In this document: in pieces, positions 25,588 to 36,600 of the stretch
How the letters are laid out: each line of letters starts with the position of its first letter
Numbering within the stretch: the stretch's first letter is position 1
NCBI GenBank assembly: GCA_947652115.1
Contig: OX393567.1
Span: 2,478,952 to 2,542,951, forward strand
Reading direction: 5' to 3'
Length of the DNA: 64,000 nucleotides
From: Blastomussa wellsi
Taxonomy: Eukaryota > Cnidaria > Anthozoa > Scleractinia > Plerogyridae
Notes under the pieces: model-generated
Seen by the model: only the letters and a program-made list of their open reading frames with translations
Databases searched by the model: none
Told to the model about the DNA's origin: nothing
Made by a program: the position numbers and the translations under genes

Positions 25588-27090
25588 ATGGATTGGAGAT
25601 TGTTCCCTCCGACAAAATCTCGAATCGATGACGAAGAAAGCTCGCAAACGAATCGAGTTTCTCTGGATCAACTTTTTCGTAATCTCGATGCACTCCTAAA
25701 AAGAGACATAAGCGACAGTTTATCAAAACAACTGAACGGATTGCTTAACAACAACGCGAAAGTATATCAAGCTGGGCCAAGCGTTAAACTTCAAAGAAGA
25801 AAGAGGCGTGATTATTTTAATGCAGGAGAAGACGTCGGAAACGGGGTAAATTTCAAAACGGATAATGAAAGTTCCTTCAGCCAGCGTGCACTTAAGGGTT
25901 CCAACACATCTACTGATAAACCATTGAATTTACCACTCAAATTGAATCGCTCAATGTATGAAAAATCTACCGCCATGTTTTCTTCAAAGAAACCAGCCAC
26001 TCCGCCTCAAAGGTCCCCGACACCTTCAGATAGTAAGGACCGACCTACGAAGGGACCTGGAGAATTAAAATTCGAAAAACTTCCGTTGACTTTGGGAGGA
26101 AATCTATGCAATACGTTGCCTAGCAACGGCTGGTGGATAACAGACGCAGATGACGAGTCTGGCAGTGAATATGAAGCAGAAACAGAAAGTGTCACGGAAG
26201 CAGATTGTAATTCGTGTTTGAATATGGAAATAAAAAGCGACGCATTTGTTCAATCTCGCTCTTCGGATGTGTACAGCAGGCCAGAAAGTGTCAAATCAAC
26301 ATTTAGTTCAGAAGTATTAGATTATCGCAGCGATGGATCAAAATCCCAAAGAAGGGCGGGCTCTAGTCCCAGTGTACTTTCAAAAATTCAAGAAATGCAG
26401 TGCGAAGAGCTAAGGGGAGCAAGAGAAACTTCATTCTTCTTTCATTTGACGAGTGGGTCTGGGAACGAGGGCGAAATTATGGACAAAACATGTATGGCAC
26501 TCAAATCATCGCCCGCTGTTTCGGACGCTGATGGCAGAACTTGCCAAACTAGTTTTGAAAACGACTCTCCCTCGTGTTTTAGCAGATGTACAAGTTTTGC
26601 TTCTGATACGGCCATATTTGAAGAGGATTTGAAATTAAAGTACAAAGAACTGTTTCATTATCGCTCTAACACAGCAAGTCGAATCAATTGTAATAATGAT
26701 TTGGAGGCTTTTAAGCATAATTATTCGCCTCCTGACAAGGGGCTTATGTCAGGAGATGCTGACAATTCTCAGGGATGCTTTGATAAACGTCGCGAAATAA
26801 CTTGTGTCTTTCCTAAAGTGAATGTAAGCAAGGACAGGACAATGAATAACAAAGCTATTCCAGATTTTCTTCAAATTGGAGCTGTTAAAAAACGCCCCGA
26901 CACAGTAGATATACCAGTGAAATTGAGACTTAAGCTCAGAAGTAACGGCTTCACAAAGTTTAATAAGGTCACAGATGAGAGAGTTTTACCCACGACTTTG
27001 AACAAGTCAGCGGTTGCATCGTATTCTGTAATGACTCCTTATATGGCGAATGTAGTTTGGTCTGTTATGGATGACGAAAAAGTGGCTTGA
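25588..27090 (+). CDS. Intronless 500-aa protein of unknown function
   Basis: A single open frame starts at ATG 25588 in a strong Kozak context (AAGAATGG) and ends at 27090. A poly(A) signal AATAAA follows at 27133. The upstream open frame to 25465 lacks an ATG and may be 5' UTR or an earlier exon. The N-terminus has a predicted amphipathic stretch (LDQLFRNLDALLKRDISDSL). A basic RRKRRDY segment follows, then a proline/serine region (KKPATPPQRSPTPSDSKDRP), GWWITDADDESGSEYEAETE (acidic) and serine-rich, probably disordered sequence. A basic patch (VKLRLKLRSNGFTKFNK) precedes the C-terminal TPYMANVVWSVMDDEKVA. I recognise no domain. The length and biased composition support a real, possibly lineage-specific gene. 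Confidence 0.7.
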   Translation: MDWRLFPPTKSRIDDEESSQTNRVSLDQLFRNLDALLKRDISDSLSKQLNGLLNNNAKVYQAGPSVKLQRRKRRDYFNAGEDVGNGVNFKTDNESSFSQRALKGSNTSTDKPLNLPLKLNRSMYEKSTAMFSSKKPATPPQRSPTPSDSKDRPTKGPGELKFEKLPLTLGGNLCNTLPSNGWWITDADDESGSEYEAETESVTEADCNSCLNMEIKSDAFVQSRSSDVYSRPESVKSTFSSEVLDYRSDGSKSQRRAGSSPSVLSKIQEMQCEELRGARETSFFFHLTSGSGNEGEIMDKTCMALKSSPAVSDADGRTCQTSFENDSPSCFSRCTSFASDTAIFEEDLKLKYKELFHYRSNTASRINCNNDLEAFKHNYSPPDKGLMSGDADNSQGCFDKRREITCVFPKVNVSKDRTMNNKAIPDFLQIGAVKKRPDTVDIPVKLRLKLRSNGFTKFNKVTDERVLPTTLNKSAVASYSVMTPYMANVVWSVMDDEKVA

Positions 27091-27132
27091 GTAAACAATT
27101 AAATGAAAACCTAACAAATTAACCATAACATA

Positions 27133-27138
27133 AATAAA
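27133..27138 (+). terminator. Poly(A) signal AATAAA
   Basis: A canonical AATAAA 43 bases after the stop of the 500-aa gene, in an AT-rich 3' flank. Confidence 0.55.
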
Positions 27139-28053
27139 TGAAACATCAATTCTTGATATAGAAAATTAAATTAATTAAATGGTCATAATTCGTTGCTCCA
27201 TTATTCTCAGATGCATGTTGTTTTGCGTGTTTTGATGGGATCTTGACACATTGCTTTGTGTTCGGTTCTTTCCTCGGCAACGTTTTTTCGAGTGACAGAT
27301 TTATGGTGGAGGGAGGGGAGGGTGCGCTTTTGTTGTTAACAGATTTTTCTTGTATTCTGTCTGGAGGCCATGTACATGTACAATTTTAAACATGGAATTC
27401 TTGGAAGTAGCTGAAAATGTATATTTAAATAATTCTTTGAAATGCAAAAGGTTGTTGAGCTCTAGCATCAAAGTTAGGAGAAAGGTTCAAGACGTTTATA
27501 TTGTCCGGCGCAAACTGCAATAGCGTCTGTCCCATTTTGTAATAATATAGCCGTAGTAAATTGTTATTTAGAACATGTTGTTCTGGTCTATAAAAAGTGC
27601 GTCACAAATTGTAATAACGATCTTTAAAAGAGAATGAGCATTTATCTAGAAATTTCGAGTACTTTGTTGATAAACAAATAACCTTAAAATTTTATAAATG
27701 TTCACAATCAAGGAAAACTGATCTAAGATATCAGTTACGAAAAGCTTTACGCTACCTGGCTTATTGGTCGGTTGAATCCCTGTTATTCGGGTTCCCTTCC
27801 ATATTCGATGTTTGAACCACCATTTAATAGCAAATTATAAAATTTAAATGGCAGAAGAGATTATAATTACAAAGCATTAAAGCAATGCGCAATTTTCTCT
27901 ATGAGTCAATCCAGCAGAGCATCCTGGGAATTGTATTCAGTCTGTGACATGTTTTCTTATATGAACTAAATAGACTGCAAAAACCGTACGAAGATCCTGC
28001 TTTATTGAACGTTGGATCTCGCAGGAGATCTAATCAGCCAAACTTGAAAAATT

Positions 28054-28222
28054 AATAAACGATGATAAGTCAAAGACTTCTGCAAGGCTGAAACAACGTG
28101 ATATATTTTGAACAATATTTCGGCAGGCCAGACCAGCCTGTTAACATCTAAACCTGTTCATTGTTCAAAATATATCACGTTGTTTCAGCCTTGCAGAAGT
28201 CTTTGACTTATCATCGTTTATT
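28054..28222. repeat. Perfect 63-bp inverted repeat with 43-bp loop
   Basis: Positions 28054-28116 and 28160-28222 are exact reverse complements by eye (outer ends AATAAACGATGATAAGTCAA and its complement). The loop contains TTTCGGCAGGCCAGACCAGC. It could be a young foldback element or an assembly artefact. Confidence 0.85.
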
Positions 28223-28339
28223 TATTATATGGCCGGGTCTCACGTGGACTGGAAACTAGCGAATTCACCAATTTGATTGGCTAAATTAAAATTGATATTT
28301 ACCGCGGTCTAGATTTTCCCATCTAGACGTACCGGCATC

Positions 28340-28700
28340 TAGACCTGTTGCATTTTGGGGGCAGAAAGTAACAAACAAAGCAGAAACAAATTGTCTCCTT
28401 TTTGTCTAAAAATACTAAATAGAAAATTAAAAAAAAAACTTGACAAGAATAAAAAGTAAAGATACGACCAAATTTTTGAAAATTTAAGTTCAGCACCAAA
28501 TTTTGGGCAACTCAGATTTTTTGGCAGGAAGAGAAGTTTGTTAACCATTTGGCAAAAACGTTTCTCCCAAGTTTCTGTTTTTGGGCAGCAATAGAAATTT
28601 GGGCAAGGCAACTTGGGATAATTTTTTTTGGGCAAATGGTTCACAGCCCCTCTCCCCCTGGCAAAAAAATTGCTCGTACGCTGATGTGGCCACACAAGGT
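28340..28700. other. Anonymous repeat-like AT-rich stretch
   Basis: Contains repeated GGGCAA/TTTGGGCA-type words (about 28505, 28585, 28600, 28630) and homopolymer A/T runs. No element ends can be defined and no gene is seen. Confidence 0.35.
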
Positions 28701-28889
28701 GATTTTAATCTCAGGTTCTTCCAGATGGTAGGCCCATAACAGGATTTTACAATTGTCACAAAACTCGTAAAAAATTTTAAGAGTTTCACCATGTTTCAAA
28801 GTCCATAACTTGGTCTTTGTACACCCTTAAAGTGCCAAACCTCGTCAAATAACCAATCTCAACGTGTGGCGTGAGTTTATCGATTGTCA

Positions 28890-29370
28890 TAATATAGATA
28901 AGACTATGCGCGCGCTCTGATTGGTCAAAAACTCATGTTTTATCAGAGTATAAAACATAAAAAGAACGTGTTTTATCGTTTTTCGTCAGCTTTACTCAAA
29001 TGAAAATTCGCAAGGGATGGCGGCGAACATTTTCATGATAAAGAAATTCCGGACAAAATCCTGAGTCAAGCTGCAGAGATCGTTGAAGAAGCTTCTAAGT
29101 TTGAGAGGAAAGTAGAAGAAGCGAAATTAAATTGCTTCAGTTTATCGATCGTGCGTGTTTTGTTGTTTTAACTCGCGGCGTATAAAATCTATATCATAAA
29201 GCAAATGAAGAAGCGTAAGCCATATATTATACTGTCATAAAATTCTCCGGACATTTGAGAACACTCGAGAAATGTAGAAAACACTCGCTGCGGCTCGTGT
29301 TTTCTACATTTCCCTCGTGTTCTCAAATGCCCGTCGTGTTTTATGACAGTATAATACATACAACAGCAAA
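28890..29370. mobile_element. Palindromic element, right arm interrupted by a LINE
   Basis: Around 29215-29350 CATATATTATACTGTCATAAAA with CTCCGGACATTTGAGAACAC pairs with GTGTTCTCAAATGCCCG and TTTTATGACAGTATAATACA, and AATGTAGAAAACACTCG forms a hairpin. The right arm stops abruptly at 29370. Its expected continuation (GGCTTAGGCTTCTTTATTTG, the complement of the left-arm AAGAAGCGTAAGCC segment) resumes at about 30147 after a LINE tail. A related copy is at 9490-9650. Confidence 0.65.
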
Positions 29371-30147
29371 ACTTTACTGGACCTATACTATGCTCTAGTA
29401 TATCCTTTTTTAACATATTGTATAATAGCCTGGGGAAATACTTATCAAACTTCTTTGCAACCTCTTTTTGTATTGCAAAAGAAAGCTATATATAATTCTC
29501 TGGATTTTCTGAACATACAAGTCCACTCTTCAAAGAATTAAATGTTCTCAAATTATTTGATGAAGTAACCTTTCACATTGCTGTTTTTATGTATAAATTT
29601 AAAAATCAACTTCTTCCTACTAATTTTGATGATTTTTTCACTTCTATAAAAGAAACTCATAATTATAACACCAGACTTTCCTCTAGAATGACTTATGTTT
29701 TGCCTAAAACCAGAACAAACTATGGTATATTTAATATTAGATATCAAGGTGCTAAGACCTGGAATGCTATATCTGATGACATTAAGCTACTGTCCCTTAA
29801 ACAATTTAAAAATACATTCAAATCAAGCTTCATTGCAAGCTATTAACCGAACTATCTATACCTCTATATCCTCTCTTATCTTAGTTAAGCTGTTTATATA
29901 CTTTTTCTTCCGGCTTATTTCCGCTAAACTTTTAACCTAGTTTACTTTATTTTTGTCCGTGTGTGTATGCATGTTGTATGTGTTTTACCTGACCTTTAAA
30001 ATCACTGATGTAAACACTAAGGATGGCTGCCCAGTTCCTCATTAGCCACTAGTGGTTATTTCGGGCAGCCATGTACTCATTTGATTTTATATTTGTCTAG
30101 CTTTGTAAACCTAATTAATTTGGGGTACAATAAAGTTGTTGTTGTTG
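29371..30147 (+). mobile_element. 5'-truncated LINE (non-LTR retrotransposon) 3' end
   Basis: Translation gives ALVYPFLTYCIIAWGNTY, then TSLQPLFVLQKKAIYNSLDF, a frameshift, then VTFHIAVFMYKFKNQLLPTN, THNYNTRLSSRM and RTNYGIFNIRYQGAKTWNAI, ending at the TAA at 29846. These are standard landmarks of the C-terminal tail of non-LTR reverse-transcriptase ORFs. A roughly 300-bp 3' UTR follows, with a short stem (GCAGCCATG region) and an ACAATAAAG(TTG)n tail. The copy is dead. Confidence 0.8.
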
Positions 30148-30686
30148 GCTTAGGCTTCTTTATTTGTTAATTATATAATAACAAAATCAATGCGCGCGCT
30201 CTGATTGGTCAATCAGCTATGGTTTATTGCGCCGGTAAACCGATGAAAAAATCGCCCGTCTTCTGAATTATTATATAAAAGCAATAGACCACACTGTCTA
30301 TGGGTTTATAGGGGTAATAACCCACTTGGGATGTTTGGTAGAACACGAGAAAAGTTTGTAAACGCTGCAAAGCTGAAACTCGCCCTTGTTCCCAATGTCA
30401 GGAATGGCCAATAAGAACTGGGTCGAAGGAAGGTCGAAGGCCGTTCAACTCTTCGGAAGCACACACGACGGTAATCCGAGATGAGCGTGAACTGGGTACG
30501 GAAGAGAGAACGCGGGAATGTTTTGGCACCGAGTTGCAGGTTGGATCAAAGCGCTTTTGTTACAATTTGCTGTAGTAAAGTAGTTATTTCGCAGAAACAA
30601 AACGAGGCCTCTGCGGAGGAGAGAGCAGGTTTCTGACGACAGTTTTCACAAGTTCAGCAATTTGCAGCAGTCAGCGAATTTCAGTC

Positions 30687-33600
30687 ATGTCGGACTGGTC
30701 TTCAACATTTTGGGCAAGCACTTCAGGATTGTTTGGTGATGAAGATGATGGAGATACAGTTGATCCAGATCAGCAAGTTAGTAAGAACGAGATGGCTAAT
30801 CAAAATCATTTTATTTCAAATATTTGCTTTGAATGGGCCATTCCATTTAATATCCGCTCCCTCCCCCCTATTGAGGGTCTTTGGCATCTGCCCCCTCAAA
30901 AATAGGGAGCTTAAGCAAGCGGCAACGTCAACGAGAACGTCGCTAAACAAAAGATTTAATGAGCAGTACAATAGCTCGGCACGTGCGTTATAATTCTATG
31001 TACATTTCTTTGCCGTCTTCTGCAAAACAACAACGTGAAATGACCAATTTCTGAGTACTTTGGAGAACGTGAACCTCGACGGCTAAATTTTCGGTTTTCT
31101 GTTTGAAAATAAACGCCGTCCTTATATTTTCTACAAGAACTATGTTTGAAAGCGATAAATGCACCAAATACATCAAGACAATTGCGAAATTCGTGCGTAG
31201 AATATAAATTCATTTTTAAGCAGACGTCGTCCTAGCCGTCGCCGTCGTCATTGCTTAAGCTCCCTAATAGCTCTTGAAGACCCCCTCAGGAAAGCAAGAA
31301 AAAAGTGCCAACACATCCCCCTTTCAGAAAAACAGAAAAGATCAAAGCCACCGACATAGCTTTCCCCTAAGGAAATAACTTGAAATTCCCCTCCCCCCAT
31401 CCCCTCAATAGGGGGGGGGGGGGGTTGCAGATGTTAAATGGAATGGCCCAATGTAGTACTCCCGGCAAAATGTTTGTCCTGGATCCCAGGGGACATGATG
31501 CCTGGAAGGGGCATTGATAGTGGGTGGGGGAATGCTGTGTAAAAAACTTTGTCTCCTTTTTGAGGGGGGGAGGGAGTTATCAGCAAATTAAAGTTGCATT
31601 TTGCTTTACAACTGCCTGGTTTTTTGCAATGACTTGTATATTTATAGCAGTGTCATCATGATCAAATAGTTGTTGCCGTGTGTTTATCCACAAGCGTAAA
31701 AGTTATCTTATGCTGATTGGGATTTACAAAACTGCTTGAGCCAGGTGCCTTTCACTTGAAGTTCTCATTGAAATATTAAAATCCAATCCAAACTCACAAG
31801 AGAAAACCAACCATTAGTCAAAAACACCGAAGAGGTGATACTAAACCAAAAAGGAACAAGGATGGTTGAGGATGGAGAAGATTGAGACGAATTGGAGAAG
31901 ACTGCGGCACAAACCGTGACATAGCTCCTTTAAGCAATATAGCTGTTTTGGTTTAAATTTATCCTTGGTTTAAAATTTTTTAAACCAGATTGATTTTTAT
32001 TTCACTTTGTCTCATGTTGATTAGCATAATCTGAAACAAAGGTAAATAAAAATCAAACTGGTTTAAAAAATTTTAAACCAGGAATAATTTTAAACCACAA
32101 CATAGCCAAGTTCATTCAGTGTTACTGGTGAAAATGGCAATAACCCATTTCTGAGTTGCCTTCTAACACTGTTTCAAAATGAGTCTTGGTGTACAACCTT
32201 TCATATGCAAATTAGTTTGATTTTCGAGATAAAAGATGTGCATTCAAGTAAAATTCATTTCCACATAAAAGATTGTGCACCAAGACTCATCTTGAAACAG
32301 AGAAAAACAGCATCTTGGAAAGGGTATTTGTGTTCTGTTACATTTGTGTATGTATTTCACTGCTACAGAATGATAACTTCAGTTAAAACGCAATGACAGT
32401 CCAAATCACCATAGCATGTTTACCTCCTCTCAACTTAAGTTCCTTGTATTTTGACAGACACGTTGGGACAGCAAAGACAGCCTTATTTTAGTAATTGACT
32501 GCTCGCTGGAAATGCTGCAGCAGGTCCGAGGTGAAATCCCCTTTCAGCTATGTATAAAGGTTTGTCACATGCTGAATTTATGAACGAATGTCAAATCAAG
32601 GCCTTCATGAGGCTTGTTGATTGAGGTTATTATTATAAGTCATCTTTTTGTTTTAATTTCCTTTAATTAGTGCGCTGTAAGTGTGCTGAAAAACAAGATC
32701 ATTAGCAGCAACAAAGATTTGATAGGCATAGTGTTCTTTGGAACTGTAAGTATAACGTTTTCATTTTTACGACTGAATTTGATCAAATTCAGGAGTATAG
32801 TGGGTAGTCACAGGGTACTCGCTCAGTCGATCAGTCATAAACTTTTGGATTCTGGTAGGCTTCTGTATACGGCACTATGGGGTTATCGTGTAGGAAAGGT
32901 AAGTTTTTGTTAGCGACCGAACGTTGTAAAAACATTGGAAACTCTGAATTGATTCGTAGTGTAACGTGCCAAATTCTTTCACAATTTTCTCACAGAACGA
33001 GATTAACAACACAGGCATTAATTCTCTGCATCAGATATTCGATCCTCTACATTCTGATATCTCATTACAAGCACATGGACGTTACGCAACAGTCTAGTCA
33101 CAAACATTGTTGACAGACACAGATTTGCCTGGTCACACAATCTTTCCTCAAAACAATTGTGTTATGAGGTCATGCCTCTCTCATGTATTGTCTCTGACCC
33201 CAGGCTTTGTTGTTCCGGGTGGTATATGTTGTGGTTTAATTTTATCTTTGGTTTAATACTCTTTAAACCAGTTTGATTTTCATTTCTCATTGTCTCATGT
33301 TGATTAGCATAGTCTGAAACAAAGGGAAATCAACATCAAACTGGTTTAAAAAATTTTAAACCAAGGATAAATTTAAACCAAAACAAATACAAGTATCCAA
33401 CTTTGGTCGAACAAACTCCTTAATCTCTGATTATTACTAGTAATAAACTATACACAATAAACCGCTGATTGACTGTAGGCTCGAACAGGTTCCCCGTGGG
33501 GTTCAATCAGAAGTTTGTTGATCTGGAAGTGGCTTGATTTTCTCACCAAATGATTTGTTTTACTGGTTATACGTCTGTATGCCGAGAAATCAAAGGCAAA

Positions 33601-36600
33601 ATTTTGTTTAAAAAATTCAGTCATGGCTCACAGAGCTCTGGCAACACAATGCAGCTTAATCTAGTTATATAATCCTAGATGACAGACAATGGGTGTATTA
33701 TCATTTATCCAATTACTATTCCCAGGATAAAAGCAAAAATCCAAGTGATTTCAAGCAAGTTTATTTGTATCAGGTATGTTATACAGTCAGATGTTTGTCT
33801 TCAACTGTCAACTTATCATTCAAAACAGAGTGTGTCAGTAATTTGAGCCTGTTGAGCTGGTAATTATAATATGACAATTTGCATTTAGGCTTAGGGCTTT
33901 ACTGCTTAGCATCTGGATGGAATCTAGCAGTAAATCGGGTTGACCCCGGGCCAACAACTTGCCGATAGTTGTAAGCCATGTTTACACCCGAGAGACAAGA
34001 GATGCAATTGATACAAACAGTGTTATTACCTAGGACTAAAGAAGTTCATTCTGCCATTTTTTGTTTTCTTCATCCTTAGAGGAATAGGGGTGTGTGAATC
34101 CATCAATTTGTGCTAACTTTGGCCAATTCTATTAATCTATCACTATTTTCTTTGAAATCTGCATCTGCATTCCTTCAAATTTTTCTGTGGTATAGTTTCA
34201 CTGAATGGGTGGGAGATGTTTTTTTTATGGCATTTTTCAAGGCGGTTGTTTGGGTCTTGTCCAAACAGAAAATGGACAAAATGTCAACACTGCGTCCAAG
34301 ACTGACCAAAGATCCTTGACCCAAACTAATTCTAGTATCTACGATTTGAGCTTCAAGACATGGAGAGTCCAGCATCCAAGCCAAAATTATCAGCTAATTC
34401 ATGATCCACTGCATTTTCAAAATCTACCAATCTGCTCAAATCTCTCACAAAATCCGCAATCTGTGCGCTTTTTTATGCCAAATTTGTTGATCCATGAACC
34501 GAGGATATTCACTCCCCTCCCCGTTGTAGAAAGAGATTCAGTTTATATGAATTGAGAGAAAATAGACTGAAACTTTAGCAAATACAAATTAAAGGTTGCT
34601 TAATTTAATCTTTATGTATGAGACCTTCTAAAAATGTTAGCTAAAGAGGAAAAAATTAAATTTCTAACCAACAATATTTGCGAATTTAATTTTTTATGCA
34701 CTGCTATATTAACTGATATTAATTTTGAAGGAGTTAGATTTACCAGATGCTCAGCGCATACTTGATCTTGAAAAATTTCTTGAAGGTTAGTCATTAATGA
34801 TGATTCTTAATTGTTTGTGTTGATAAAAGGTATGGTTTTCACCAAATAAGTAAGAGAATGAGAGATTTATGAATGCCACCAAATCATAAGCGGGGGTACA
34901 GGGGGTTTGTGAGTCAGAGGTGCAGTAGCCTAATGGCTAAATAGTGTGCTAGACTCCGGATCGGCCGGTCCAGGTTCGAGCCTTGGCCAGGGCATTGCAT
35001 TGCGTTCTTAGGCAAGACAGTTTACTCTTGCAGTGCCTCTCTCCACCCTGGTGTATAAGTCTGCATACGAGCCTAGTGGCCCATAACGCTGGAGCTTATC
35101 CGGGGTTTCCTTTGCATGAAACGACTGAGAGTATTTCTACTCCCCCCCCCCCATGGATGGGATGCTAGTCCATTGCAGGGTTACCCCCAGCAGTAAATTT
35201 GCCAGCAGTAAATGCACCTGGGTGAAGAGAGGCACTGTGAGAGTAAAGTGTCTTGCCTAAGAACAAAAAGCTGTCCCCTGGCTGAGGCTCGAACCCGGAC
35301 CCCCTGATCCAGAGTTCAGCGCATTAACCATAAGGCCACTGCACCTCTCACTGGTGAAATACTGCTTGGGGGGTAACCCTGCAATGGACTAGCATCCCAT
35401 CCAGGGGGAGTAGAAATACTCCCATTCATTTCATGCTGAGGAAACCAGGATAAGCTTCAGCCTGACGGGCCACTAGGCTTACATGTGTCTCATGCACTTT
35501 TGACCAATGAATCAAGCTTTTAACATCTTGCTCTAAAGCGACTCCTTGGCAATAATTCCTTCCAAACTTGTTAACTTTCTTTGTCTGCACTACAATTGAT
35601 AGAGTTTTCCGATCAGACTTTAATCAAAGTGGGCCGGCCTTTTTCGAAAACATTCAATTTGATAGCTTTTGAATGAAACATGAACATATGGTACCAAAAA
35701 TGTTGCCATTTCGTGACTGCAAGCATTTCATTAGTCAAAAGTGAGATATAATCAGACAAAACTATTGACATTTTAAAGGTAAAACAGTACTACACTCATT
35801 GTTAAATTCACCACGTTTAAAGAATAGGTGCAAATTTGTTAGTATTGTGCAATAATGCAAACTTTTTTGTGATTATCCCAGTTTCCACCCTTTGTTTTCA
35901 TACCTCTTATACGCACCCCTTCCGTGTCCTAGTCTCCCAGGCTACTACTCCCCTGCTGTCCTTAGAGCAGTGTACCTTTGTCAGTGTTACACCAGTGACA
36001 TGCTTGTAGAATCAGTGAGTCATGTCCTTTTTTGGATTTACATTTCAGATGACAGTTGTGATGATTTTGCAACCAAATTTGGGCACAACAGTGGATTTTC
36101 ATTGAATGATGTCCTGTGGACATGTTCTAACATGTTTTCTAGAAGGTAAAAACATTGATTTAATTTGTGTTCTGAACTATAAAAATTTGCATTTGTTTCA
36201 TAATTTTTATTAATTTTGCCTATTCACTGATCATTTTATAATAATTGTACAGTGTGTAATTTTTCTTTTGTTGCATTTTTCTATCTTGTTGAGCTAAATT
36301 ATTTATTGAGGCTTTCTTGGATTTGAAGATAATTTATTTATTAATAACTATTTTGTACCTTGCAGAAAAATGTCTTACCAGTAATAATATATTTAAGAAA
36401 TTATAAAATTAATATGCCTTGTACATGCTTTTGAAAGCAATGATTCTTGGCATGATTCTTGGCAAGTTTTGGGCTGCTGAGATGTCTTTGAGGTCTCTGT
36501 AAGATCTTGGCTTTTTGCAAGATCTCAGCAAGATATTGGAGCTAGAACTCAGAAAAAAAAATTGTACTTCCAGTAATTTAAACTAAACGATAAAGTGCTT

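Noticed and set aside
28339..28695. 118-codon minus-strand ORF
   Set aside because: It has cysteine/phenylalanine-rich low-complexity content from repeated GGGCAA words, with no splice signals or similarity.
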